In this document: one piece after another, positions 54,654 to 64,000 of the stretch | Layout of the letters: every line of letters begins with the position of its first letter | How positions within the stretch are numbered: the stretch's first letter is position 1 | Source of the DNA: Meconema thalassinum | Taxonomy: Eukaryota > Arthropoda > Insecta > Orthoptera > Tettigoniidae | Reading direction: 5' to 3' | DNA: 64,000 nucleotides | Assembly: GCA_946902985.2 (NCBI GenBank) | Contig: OX336388.2 | Span: forward strand, 125,341,894-125,405,893 | The notes under the pieces: model-generated | Told to the model about the DNA's origin: nothing | The model's input: the letters and a program-made list of their open reading frames with translations, nothing else | Database searches by the model: none | Translations under genes and position numbers: made by a program

Positions 54654-55235
54654 TACCTGCCAACTTTCCAAATGATTTATCAGTAAAAAAAAACAAGCGA
54701 CAAAATACGCGAATAACTGAATGCCGCGAACTGCAATAAAACAACTAAATGACTGCTTTTTTTTTTCAATTCAGATTAACAGTTTGTAATGCTATCAAAC
54801 TGATTGCGTACTAAGGGAGAAAATATTTCACCCGAATTAAACTAACACAAATAACTTTATAATGAAATCCATTTTACACGACGTAATTCGAACATGCAAA
54901 CGACCTCAGTTTCGCAACTCGTGGTGAAAGACAAATGAACGAAAACGGCTATCGAACGATTCAATCTTTTATCGACGATACAAACAGATATAGAGCAACT
55001 ACGAAGCCGAAGAAATTGCTAGGAGCACCGTAATTATGATCGAAGACCGTTCGGTAAAATAAATCAAAGCCCTGTTTCGAATATTCGCCGGTCACACGCT
55101 CTTATCGGTGGACTGCAAATACTCGTCCAGGTGCGAAAATGAGAAATATGTACGTAAGAGTAGTTCAACCGTGAAACAGTAAAAGACACTGCAATTCGTT
55201 AAATTATGCGGAAAACCCGTAAAGGTTGGCAGGTA
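54654..55235. mobile_element. hAT MITE (582 bp), same ends as 48466-50474
   Basis: Left end TACCTGCCAACTTTCCAAAT then TTATCAGTAAA and right end CCCGTAAAGGTTGGCAGGTA are inverted and match the larger hAT element at both ends, including the subterminal CGTAAA motifs. No coding capacity. I could not confirm a target duplication. Confidence 0.83.
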
Positions 55236-55699
55236 TGCATTTAATTGGGCTTTCATTAGTGTTTACTAACTGAAAATAATTAAATGGTTTAATGGCGCAA
55301 CATTAAAAAATAGCTTCGTGAAGATATGACGGGAGTTTTTCATATCGGCTAAACGCTATAATGAAAGAAAAAAGCATGAACATTAATATGACCATGAAGT
55401 GGAAATTTGAATAATTCGCCAATAGAAGATTAACCTAAATTATGTACGTCTCGATCTTATTTGTTCATCAGCATCAAAATTTAAACTATTAGTATTGTAT
55501 TCCTGTTAGATTTGAGGTCTGCAGTTAAATTTATACTTTTATTGTCTACACACTGTTCATGGTATAATCTGCTGAGATTATAAACAATAATGGTCCTATC
55601 ATGCTAGACAAAAATCGAATCGACGAACTGATATTAATCATAAATTAAAGGGTTTGGGAAATCCTTCATTCGTTGAGCACATACTAAAGAGTCAAATTT
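55236..55699. other. Unassigned AT-rich stretch
   Basis: Nothing recognised. Confidence 0.4.
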
Positions 55700-55707
55700 A
55701 ACGAAGG

Positions 55708-56086
55708 ATTGGCTGGTTCCTCAGTTTACGGACTGCGACAACGCGGTCATGTAGCCCCGTGAACTGGGTGAGTGTAAAATGTCTGATAACCTGTGTTAAT
55801 ATTGTGATAGCTGTATTACTGTGTGTTGTGTAATTCAGGTAAGGACAGCAGATGATCAATTTCAAGTAGTTCCTATTGTTGCTACCAAATGCAATCGTCA
55901 ACGACACCTAGCCGCGAACTTTGCTACTAGATTCCACCGAAACATACTGGCGGCCAACGTTGGAACTTAGAGCGCTAATCAAATCTAACCTACAAACTTA
56001 GCTTCGCACAATTTCAGTTGTGGACGATTCTTTTACATGCCATAAATCTATGACATGGGCCCGCCGGCTGAGGGATTTTTAACGCT
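55708..56086 (-). mobile_element. SINE family B, 5'-truncated, with target duplication
   Basis: GGTTCCTCAGTTTACGGACT, GCGACAACGCGGTCATGTAG at the left and CCATAAATCTATGACATGGG, CCGCCGGCTGAGGGATTTTT at the right match 26913-27446, but the tRNA head is missing. AACGAAGG lies on both sides (55700-55707, 56087-56094). Loss of the 5' head with an intact 3' end is typical of LINE-assisted retroposition. Confidence 0.87.
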
Positions 56087-56094
56087 AACGAAGG

Positions 56095-56753
56095 TTTACA
56101 AGAAGGTCATCACATTTTGAAACATTTGTAGCAAATTCAGCAGAGTTTGAGTGTTCTTGCTATAGGCAGCATCTTGTTTGTCCATTTCTTTTACTAGACT
56201 AAGCACATTAATATTTCGAGATAGGAGGGAAACAACGAGATCGCGTGTTATGCTCATTGGTTACACAGGCAAACCCTCTAAGCGTGCTGTATTGCTGGGG
56301 CTTCGTAGAACGCTTTGTCCTCCGCTTAATGCTACTTCCCGTACTGTATTACCATTCAGGTCTGCACAATCATCATACGAGGACAATCTGCTCAGAAATA
56401 ATACAGTACAATACACACGCATCAAGTGACATGTCTTGTACAGGAATTAACACTTTACCTGCCAGCAACAACATTTAGCACCTAGCAAAAATGAGAAACG
56501 ACTCTAGGTAGTGACTCTAGGCACACTTGAATGCTATGTTGAGGAACATAGCCCGCCGAGAACGCGGCACCTCGTAGACAAAGGGTCAGGTATCCGCCAT
56601 CCCAAAAATATTGCGCAATAACTTTTAAACAGTGTCTAACCCATCATACTCAGTGCGCAACGGGCCGATGTATTGTTTAGTTTCAAGCAAGTTGTCACGG
56701 CAACGAAAGGACAGCTGTGTGCAGGGAATGCACTTCCCTTAGGTTTAGTCAGG
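56095..56753. other. Unassigned stretch
   Basis: Nothing recognised. Confidence 0.4.
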
Positions 56754-57423
56754 CGGCTTCGGTGGCGTAGTTGGTAGCATGCTGAGCTTCTATACCCAAA
56801 CGCGTGGGTTCAAACCAGGCCGAATAGGTCTGATTTTCAAGAGCGTTAAAAACCCTCAGTCTTCCTTCGGAGGGGAAGTAAAGCCGACAGGCCCATGTCA
56901 GATTTATGGAATGTAAAAGAACATTCCACTAACTACAATTGTGTGAAGCAAAATTTGAAGGTTAGATTTGGTTGGTTCTTAAGTTTAGGGGCTGCGACAA
57001 CGCGGTCATGTAGCTCCGTGTACTTTGGGTGTGTGTAGAATCTATCTGATACAGGTGTTAATTGTGGTGACTGTATTAGTGTGTGTTATGTTGTTTTTTT
57101 TAAATTTAAGTACTGCAACTTAGAATTTTTCAAATAGTTCCTACTGATTAGCGCTCTATTAAGTTCCAACGTTCGACGCCAGGTCCGGGTAGTGGTGGCA
57201 TCTAGTAGCCAAGTTCGCGACTAGGTGTCGTTGACGGTAATATTTGGCCGCAAAAGTAGGAACTACTTGAAATTGAGAGTCTGCAGCTCTTACCTGAATT
57301 ACAGATAACACACTAATACAGCCATTACAATTAACACCGGTTATCAGACATTTTACAAACACCCCAAGCACACAGGGCTACACGACCACGTTGTCGCAGC
57401 CCCTAAACTGAAGAACCAACCAA
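56754..57423 (+). mobile_element. SINE family B with a second family B fragment inserted inside
   Basis: The outer copy begins CGGCTTCGGTGGCGTAGTTG, runs to about 56968, resumes at 57146 (GATTAGCGCTCTATTAAGTT) and ends TCGCAGCCCCTAAACTGAAG with (AACC)n. The break holds a minus-strand copy of the 3' half (see next entry). Together they make a strong inverted repeat over the 3' module. Confidence 0.87.
56969..57145 (-). mobile_element. Nested 5'-truncated SINE family B fragment
   Basis: TGGTTGGTTCTTAAGTTTAG, GGGCTGCGACAACGCGGTCA through AAATAGTTCCTACT is the 3' 175 bases of family B in the opposite orientation. Only a short GATT repeat flanks it. Confidence 0.82.
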
Positions 57424-57516
57424 CCAACCTAGTTCTCAACCCCACCCCGGGCTCGCTAACAAGTGAGCTATCACTATATACGAGGCCCATCCAGATATTA
57501 AGCTTTCCCTGTTGTA

Positions 57517-58069
57517 TCTATACTAATATAGTAAAGCTGAAGAGTTAGTTTGTGTGTGTGTTTAAACGCGCTAACCTCTGGAACTACCAGTCGGATTCTA
57601 AAAAGTATTTTTTGTATATGATAGCCAGATTCAATAGGAATAGTGTAGGCTATGTAGCATCAGACTACACCTCTCAGGTAATCTTAAAAGATTGATTTTT
57701 GTTCAGTAAGTCGGAAGAACATGCTCTCCCGAACAGCTACAATAATACCCAAGTCTATTGTTGCCTGGCAATGCGGACTACATCACGTCGCCCTACCCGT
57801 GTTCTGGTGCAGAATTGCGAGCTGCTTATAAACTGCAGTCACGGGGAGCAATTAGAGCAAAAAGATTTCTTAGGCCCCTTAAAACATTTATCATGACAAT
57901 AGTATGCCTCTGTATACGGGTGGTGGTGTAGGTGCAGTATACTGAGGTTACCAGCTGCAATACACGTTTGTGCTTTCCGATCCTTATCCTTGAGCGCTCC
58001 AGTTCTGTAGTAGTATTCATTATCATACATAAAACAAATCCACCGGGCGAAGCAGGGCACTACTGTCAG
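57517..58069 (+). mobile_element. Helitron-like element, family 1 (553 bp)
   Basis: Starts A|TCTATACTAATATAGTAAAG and ends in a hairpin region CCACCGGGCGAAGCAGGGCA then CTACTGTCAG|T. Inverted copy at 59657-60188 has the same ends and interior (GATTTTTGTTCAGTAAGTCG; GCAGAATTGCGAG). The TC start, GC-rich 3' hairpin and A|T insertion site support a Helitron; the last four bases have drifted from CTAG. No Rep or helicase gene. Confidence 0.8.
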
Positions 58070-58132
58070 TTTTTTATATAAATAGAAACCATAGTTGCAT
58101 GAAAAATGGCACCAGATACAGCAATGTTTCAG

Positions 58133-58420
58133 CTATTTTTCGACATAATCTCCACCAGAATTGGGACACCTGTCCATATCGTGGAATCAACTTTTGCATT
58201 CCTTTGTCTTAGAAGTCTGCTGCCCGAGAATAGAACCAGTGTGTGACTCGTTTTCAGCTCTTCGTCGGTGTGAAAATGCTAGCTCCGGAGGACAGGAATT
58301 TCTTGAGGTACAAGAAATTATGGAAATCGCTGGGAGCAAGATCAGAACTGTACGGTAGATCAAACAGCTCTCAGCCGAACTCCTGCAGAACAGGGGAACT
58401 CAATTTCTGGATGGGCCTCG
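58133..58420 (-). pseudogene. Mariner transposase C-terminal remnant
   Basis: Minus strand: DLPYSSDLAPSDFHNFLYLK, KFLSSG, then RVTHWFYSRAADF-stop-DKGM, QKLIPRYGQ and GGDYVEK with stop at 58133-58135. This is the third catalytic aspartate region and the typical C-terminus of SETMAR-type mariners. Frameshifts and a stop interrupt it. Closest relative in the window is the plus-strand fragment at 29045-29262. Confidence 0.8.
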
Positions 58421-58589
58421 TATATGGAGTCATCTCTTCAACCATTCAAGTGTCGTTATTTATCCTTTGAATAAAATGTTTTATCCGAGGCAAAAATGCC
58501 AACAAATATTTTCGTTCGTTATCGTAGGTGACTATCATATATGATACATAGTATTATGAAATTAAAATAAATGAATCGATGTTAAAAGG

Positions 58590-58740
58590 AGGCGTGATGG
58601 AGTGGTAAAGCTGCTTGCCTCTCGACAAGGCCGACCAGGTTCTATTCCCGGTCAATGCATGCGAGACTTTCAAAGTGAAATTCCACGTCCTGCAGTTCGG
58701 ATCCCACGTAAATTCGAGATCACTAGATCAAAGCTTCCTT
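58590..58740 (+). mobile_element. tRNA-derived SINE, family C
   Basis: AGGCGTGATGGAGTGGTAAA, CAGGTTCTATTCCCGGTCAA (B box), TGAAATTCCACGTCCTGCAG. Same family as 23635-23820. Confidence 0.83.
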
Positions 58741-58805
58741 GCTTTTAATGTTCTTCAATAGACTTTGCTTGTCACGTTGTGTGCTTTCTGAATAACTATA
58801 TTTTC

Positions 58806-59069
58806 TGTTAATTCATTTAAGGGGCTAGGGACACCTGGGTCATCAGCCCCAGGTAGTTTGGTGTGTATTGAATTATTCTGATAACCTGTACTTGTGTCAT
58901 GACTAGTAGTGTGTAACTATTAGGGACAGGAATGGGGTAGGCGTCCCGGAATTTTAAGGTACTATCCCGACATTTGCCTGGAGGGAGTGTATCAGGGCGC
59001 TATCAGCGCCAGGAATCGAACCTCGGATCTCCGGACATGCTGTAGCTGCCCTCTCGGCCGTGGTGCACG
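58806..59069 (-). mobile_element. tRNA-derived SINE, family F, shared 3' module
   Basis: On the minus strand the head is TCGTGCACCACGGCCGAGAG with a B box GAGGTTCGATTCCTGGCG. The body has CTCCAGGCAAATGTCGGGAT. The 3' module has ACAGGTTATCAGAATAATTC and GGGGCTGATGACCCAGGTGT. The head differs from families A-E. Confidence 0.82.
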
Positions 59070-59656
59070 ATTTAATGAGCACGGCTACTCAACGGGAATA
59101 TTTGAGAAACTGATTCAAGTTTAGCGAACATTAAATGACATCACTGCGGCAGACGACTATCAGCACATGAATGCCAACTTTCAATTTACATTATAAATGC
59201 CAGTTCCAGGGTCTGCAAACACGGTGGCTTTTGAAACATGCGTGGCAACAATGAATACAACCCTGATCCAACTCAAACTAAGAAATTATGCAATAAATCA
59301 CCCGTCTGTAATGATGAGAGAAATATTTTAAGGTTACACTGATAGTACCGTACTCAAGGTGAAGCGGACTATAGGGATGAAAAACCATGAATGTCATGCT
59401 GAGGTGAATGACTTTCAGTTCACACATACATCATTATGTGAGTCAGTGGGGGCATGCACTGATAAACAGGAGCATCCGATAAGCACGCCCCCCTTTCTTC
59501 TACGCCCCACTAGCTTGATAAGATAGAGTACAGACTTGTCGAATATTATGGAACCTTCTGATACACAGTACCGTTTATTATACTTATTTCGTATGGCAAA
59601 ATGAGGATACATTGCGGCTAAGAATTAATACAAAACAGATAAAAAATATATACAAT
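59070..59656. other. Unassigned stretch
   Basis: Nothing recognised before the Helitron. Confidence 0.4.
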
Positions 59657-60188
59657 ACTAACAGTATTGCCCGGCTTCGCCCGGTGGATTTATTTGTTTT
59701 ATGGATGATAATACTACAGAACTGGAGCGTTCAAGGATAAGGATCGGAAAGCACCAACGCTTATTGCAGCTGATTACCTCAGTATACAGCATCAACACCA
59801 TCGCCCTTAAACAGAGGCATACTATTGTCATAACTGTTTTAAGGGGCCTAAGAAATCTTTTTGCACAAATTACTCCCCGTAACTGCAACTAAGCACCTCG
59901 CAATTCTGCACCAGACCACTGGTAGGGGCGACGTGATGCAGCCCGCATTGCTAGGCAACCATAGACTTCGGTATTATTGAAGCTGTTCTGGAGCGCTTGT
60001 AGTTCCGACTTACTGAACAAAAATCAATCTAAGGTAACAGAGGTGTAGCCTAATGCTACATAGCCTAAACTATTCCTCTTGAATCAGGCTATCATATACA
60101 AAAAGAATTTTTCGAATCCGACTGGTAGTTCCAGAGATTAGTGCGTTTCAACACACAAACTCGTTCAGCTTTATTATATTAGTATAGA
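59657..60188 (-). mobile_element. Helitron-like element, family 1 (532 bp), inverted copy
   Basis: The 3' end lies at the left (complement CCACCGGGCGAAGCCGGGCA, ATACTGTTAG) and the 5' TC at 60188 (complement TCTATACTAATATAATAAAG), preceded by A. It differs from 57517-58069 by scattered substitutions and small indels. Confidence 0.85.
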
Positions 60189-60360
60189 TTAGTAATAGTA
60201 TAGATATAGATTTACAAATAAAATCGTAGGTACCATAACAGTTTAGGCATTTACAGCACCATGTCCAGGGTGTTCAGCCTGTTGACAGCATCATTGGTAT
60301 CACTGTATGCTGAATAGTCAGATACGTTGGCAGTCGCAGAATGGGCTTTGCATTTATTTG

Positions 60361-60691
60361 AAAATCCACAGCCTGCTTCCAGTCGACCGACCGGGTCAGG
60401 GAATGGAATGAATGAATTAAGCCCCATCTAGCGGCGAGGTATTAACTGTGTCTGCTGTCGAAGCCTGTCGCACTTCCCTGGGGCAATGATTAAATGAATG
60501 ACAGTTGAAATGAAATTATAGTGGAGTGTGTTGCTGGAAGGAAATTTGTGACAGGGAAGACCGGAGTACCCGGAGAAAAACCTGTCTGCCTCCGCTTTGT
60601 CCAGGACAAATCTCACATGGAGTGACCGGGATTTGAACCACGGATGCAGCGGTGAGAGGCAGGCGTCCTGCCGTCTAAGCCACGGAGGCTA
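60361..60691 (-). mobile_element. tRNA-derived SINE, family D, with 10-bp target duplication
   Basis: Collinear with 16477-16814: AAATCCACAGCCTGCTTCCA at the left, AGTGACCGGGATTTGAACCA and GCCGTCTAAGCCACGGAGGC at the right. Direct repeats CTTTGCATTT lie at 60346-60355 and 60692-60701. Confidence 0.92.
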
Positions 60692-60701
60692 CTTTGCATT
60701 T

Positions 60702-61254
60702 TTTATAAGGATAAATCATGACGAAATCCGGAATATTAGGTACTGCTTTGTGAACGCGCTATACACGGCAAGGGGGGTCAAAATAGACCAAAAAGCGATT
60801 ACATAAAACGTGATCTGCAAACAAGCTGAATCATGCCCGATTTCCGGAGCCTACGGCCCACATACAACAAGTTGTATTCAAGCTGACCTACGCAACGTAG
60901 AACATATTATAAAATAGCTAGAGCATTGGGATTTAACTGACAACTAACATTCCGGGAGTAAAAAATAAGCCAAAGGAGGAATCATGTGGTTGGCAAGCAG
61001 CTGTTTGAGCTAAAAATACAGGCGATGACGGAGTCGAAGTCTTTGAATGAAAAGGATGCACGGCAGCGGAACGCAACACACCGGAGTATTTATAGCGGTT
61101 GGCTTGACAAAACTAACGCGCACACTCACACGGTTCCTGCCCAGCAGCCATGCCTGTTAACGACCTAGCCAGCACGTTTCAAAGACTAGATCGCCATCTG
61201 TCTCTGCTGAGAAATACTTCCTAATCTCAGTCCAAATACTGAAGGTATTTTTTT
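60702..61254. other. Unassigned stretch
   Basis: Nothing recognised. Confidence 0.4.
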
Positions 61255-61372
61255 CAATTCATTTTAGGGTTGAGGATATACCCCACATTCACGATGGCCG
61301 CTATTGGCTCCGGGATTCGAACCAACGTTCTCCGAATTTGCTGCGACTCCCTAGTGTAGTCACGGTGAGAGA
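61255..61372 (-). mobile_element. Short tRNA-derived SINE-like copy
   Basis: On the minus strand CTCTCACCGTGACTACACTA, GTTGGTTCGAATCCCGGAGC (clear B box), then AACCCTAAAATGAATTGAAA and a short A run. About 118 bp; ends uncertain. Confidence 0.6.
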
Positions 61373-63465
61373 TTGAACGCGGGCTGGTACGCCGTTAGGT
61401 CAAAATGCGATAAGACGAAAAATGTGAATGGGGAAACAATGGAGACAAGTGTCAAGGATAATATGCCTTCCAAGTATCCCCTTCATTCAAAAATATTCGT
61501 CTTCGAGTCCCCGAGTTTTGGTGTTAAAATTTGTAAGTTTGCTGAAAAATTTCGCCGATATCGTTATCACAACGATATAAAATTACCCCAAATATGCCAT
61601 TTGGAGTCGCGAAATATCGCGAACTAAATTTATTTTGCGAAATGTGTTCCTTTCACCCGAACATGCAAAATATCAACGAAATGTTGGTAATAAGATTTGT
61701 TATATTTTACATATGTATTTCAAAATGAATTGAAATAGTTCCCCTGTCGTTTGATAGAAAATTAAAAACTAGTCGATGAAACCTGCGTCCTGAAATCATG
61801 GAAACAATACTCTGCTTACATTTTTGGGGAAACGTTAGTTTTACGAGTTAGATAATGACTGGCAGTCAGGGAGAGTATTTGTTGAAGTAAATGTTAGATT
61901 AGGTATTAAACACAGAAAAGTGTTGGTTATTCATCCAAATGTTTGTATATTGTTCATTATTTAAACAAAATCCGTGCACCATACACAATTATTAAGCAGA
62001 CTCAAACCTAACTTTGTTTTATTCCACTGATATGGTTATTTTATTTCACCGCTCTGGAACCTTTTATATTACCATTAATCAGGGTCCTTATCTATAATAA
62101 GAAGCATAATACAAAGCAGCCCGGAAAGGTATTTTTAAAATTCGTTCATTATGGAGCCCTGCACAGATAAAACGTTATCCGCATCCGCCCAGCATCAGCT
62201 GGAATTTTATCCCATCCGCACGTTTGTTATCCAAATATACTGGCATTACAATAATATTTTAATTGGATAAAATATTAAAGAAACAAAGACACATTTAGGC
62301 ATTTGAGGAGAAATGTCATCCCCTTAGTATATGTATGCCATGTGCTATACTTAAAATGAATGTTCTACAGCCCGAGTTGCAACCCTTTTCAGTTCGGAGT
62401 GTTAATGACAATATGAATGAGATTAGCTTAAATCATCTTACATTTGTCATGAAAAAAAAAAAACATTCTAAACACTATACGTAGCTTATCCGCTATCCGC
62501 ACAGCCATGCAAACTATATCCGCACGGTGAAATATTTTGCGGATATCCACGAGTTTATCCGCGGATATCCGCATCGGGCTTTATGAAGACCATAATACAG
62601 TGAGGCCCTTCCTTATAGAACGGAGAGTCGCGGTGGCCGCGGAGGGGGCGAAGAATCACCGCCACTGGACCACTAAGATCAGAACGTTCCGGGACTACTT
62701 TACTACACGCTTGTACAGGCCTGACGTTTGTTTTAGACGAGTCAAAAATCTTAATGGAAACCTGGAGGCGAGTTACTACAGGACCTGTGTTATCAGCTGC
62801 CCCAAGCAGTCCAATGATTGACAAAGCTGTCTCACATTACTGCTGAAGTACAGTTCTGTTCGTAACTACGTAACGTGTACTTCCGCGTCACACAATACTT
62901 CGACGTGGACTGTACTGTCTGCAAGACGGTGTCGCCACATGCTCAAGTCTGGAATTCCATTACATCAGATCGGTGGTGACAAGTGTGAAGCAATAGGGTG
63001 AGAGTGACTGAGTGCAGGCTCACCCGCAGGCTTCAAGGTCAAGGGCAATCGTCTAAAACAAACGTTTCTTTAAATAATGAAGCACTCATACATGCCAATC
63101 TTGAAAAACCAAAACTCAGAAGATTTTGATATGAAAATCAGGAAAATTCAGGAGATTCAAATAGTGCATATTACCTGAATGAATTGGCTAACTATGCTTC
63201 AAAATAAATGACGTAAGTATTCGGCATTTATTAACCCCATTACATTCACTTTATACACCGAAATCATTTTATTTATGTATATTTGTTCCTACAATTTACA
63301 TTTTCTTGGTGCTTCTTTGTTCCCACGTGTTTCGAAATACATCACTTTTTCCGTCATCTGATATAAAAAAACATTACATCGACAAACCGTACCCTACATA
63401 TTGGAAAATAATTGACCTTGACTGGATGTACGGAATTTGTTCCGAAAATTGTTTAATTGCTTCCA
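61373..63465. other. Mostly unassigned AT-rich stretch
   Basis: Contains a patch of TATCCGC repeats at 62170-62240 and 62480-62580, of which the outer parts (GAGCCCTGCACAGATAAAAC at 62155, GATATCCGCATCGGGCTT at 62564) are weakly inverted and could be the ends of an old MITE of about 430 bp. No gene recognised. Confidence 0.4.
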
Positions 63466-64000
63466 CTAGCTGTTACCCGCGGCTTCGCCCGCAATAACAT
63501 TTGGAATCTAGTTATAACATTAGTTAAATAGATAAGCATCGGTCCTAGTGGAAAATAATTCTATCACCTGAAACCAAAAATGCATGGGACGAAAAGAATA
63601 TATAATGTTGGTTTCGGACCTTAAAAGACGTGAAAAATATAATAAAAGTATTAAAAAAACTTTTTTTGAAATTTCATTCGAATCCATTTTTATGTCATTC
63701 CTGGGAATTGGAAAATTCCAGCCAAGATGTACAAAATCATTAATAACTCCCTAAGTATTCGTCGTATGATGAAATAGCAAGAGACAAAAAAGATGTTATG
63801 TGTTATTGTCTACAACATAGGCCATGTAAATTTTACACTCCGACATATTACGTTTCTCCCCCTCCCCCATAATTTCACCCCTCCCCATGGGCCCCTTAAA
63901 TTGGATTTATGAAAGAAAAAAAAACGGTCAAACACCTGTTTAGTTATTTTTTATGCTGATTTTTTTCGGCTGAGTTCCAAACTCCTCGCCTATGTCGTCT
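63466..64000 (-). mobile_element. Helitron-like 3' end, running off the window
   Basis: On the minus strand the sequence GCGGGCGAAGCCGCGGGTAA then CAGCTAG|T is a GC-rich hairpin followed by CTAG and a flanking T, an exact Helitron terminus. The element extends to the right; its start lies outside the window or is not recognised. Confidence 0.7.

Larger units (their letters stand above)
57481..58420 (-). mobile_element. Mariner deletion derivative with a Helitron inside
   Basis: Left end CGAGGCCCATCCAGATATT and right end (complement CGAGGCCCATCCAGAAATTG) are inverted and flanked by TA (57479-57480, 58421-58422). Without the Helitron at 57517-58069 it is about 390 bp and keeps only the 3' end of a transposase gene. 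Confidence 0.87.

Noticed and set aside
54640..55245. 8-bp target duplication for the hAT MITE
   Set aside because: The flanking 8-mers do not match in any reasonable alignment; only the inverted ends are supported.

Overview
This window looks like non-coding DNA from a large, AT-rich, repeat-dense arthropod genome, most plausibly an insect. The guess rests on the repertoire: mariner, hAT and Harbinger-type DNA transposons, non-autonomous Helitrons, RTE-like and other APE-type LINEs, and at least six tRNA-derived SINE families. The SINE style reminds me of polyneopteran genomes (orthopteran or stick-insect type), but that is recollection, not proof. I recognise no intact host gene. Every coding stretch I can name is a broken transposon or retrotransposon gene, and most other short ORFs are chance or antisense shadows. 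| Layout. 1-12.9 kb: a short foldback MITE (1216-1522), a hAT deletion derivative with a perfect 8-bp target duplication (3444-4109), SINEs, and an end-to-end mariner with a broken transposase (9086-10344). 12.9-14.7 kb: a Harbinger-like element with TAA target duplication that received two SINEs, each with its own target duplication. 15.36-18.54 kb: a 3.2-kb element with CAGGGTGTCTAC inverted ends, holding an 853-bp near-palindrome, a SINE, and a decayed tandem array of about 80-90 bp period. 19.3-20.05 kb: a hAT remnant. 20.4-26.9 kb: a mariner split in two by a 5.36-kb element that has its own inverted ends, 14-bp flanking duplications and a THAP zinc-finger remnant; it carries a LINE fragment and SINEs inside. 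| 26.9-32.5 kb: a full-length SINE, a mariner fragment, and a second foldback whose left arm was opened by a Helitron. 33.4-36.1 kb: SINEs and two adjacent RTE-type LINE fragments. 36.1-39.8 kb: nothing recognised. 40.5-43.5 kb: the most complete LINE, endonuclease plus reverse transcriptase on the minus strand with about six frameshifts. 45-47.5 kb: a mariner carrying an RTE fragment, then a SETMAR-type mariner with an internal deletion. 48.5-50.5 kb: a hAT element with BED finger and dimerisation domain but no catalytic core; a 582-bp MITE of the same family lies at 54.65-55.24 kb. The right end holds SINEs, a mariner with a Helitron inside (57.5-58.4 kb), an inverted second Helitron copy (59.66-60.19 kb), and a Helitron 3' end running off the window. 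| Working relations. The elements form a layered record of insertions: SINEs inside Harbinger and foldback elements, Helitrons inside mariner and foldback elements, LINE fragments inside mariners. Non-autonomous copies depended on transposases or LINE reverse transcriptase made elsewhere. The main observations of possible novelty are the THAP-bearing element at 21276-26634, the CAGGGTGTCTAC element at 15358-18539, and a common SINE 3' module found behind several unrelated tRNA-like heads.
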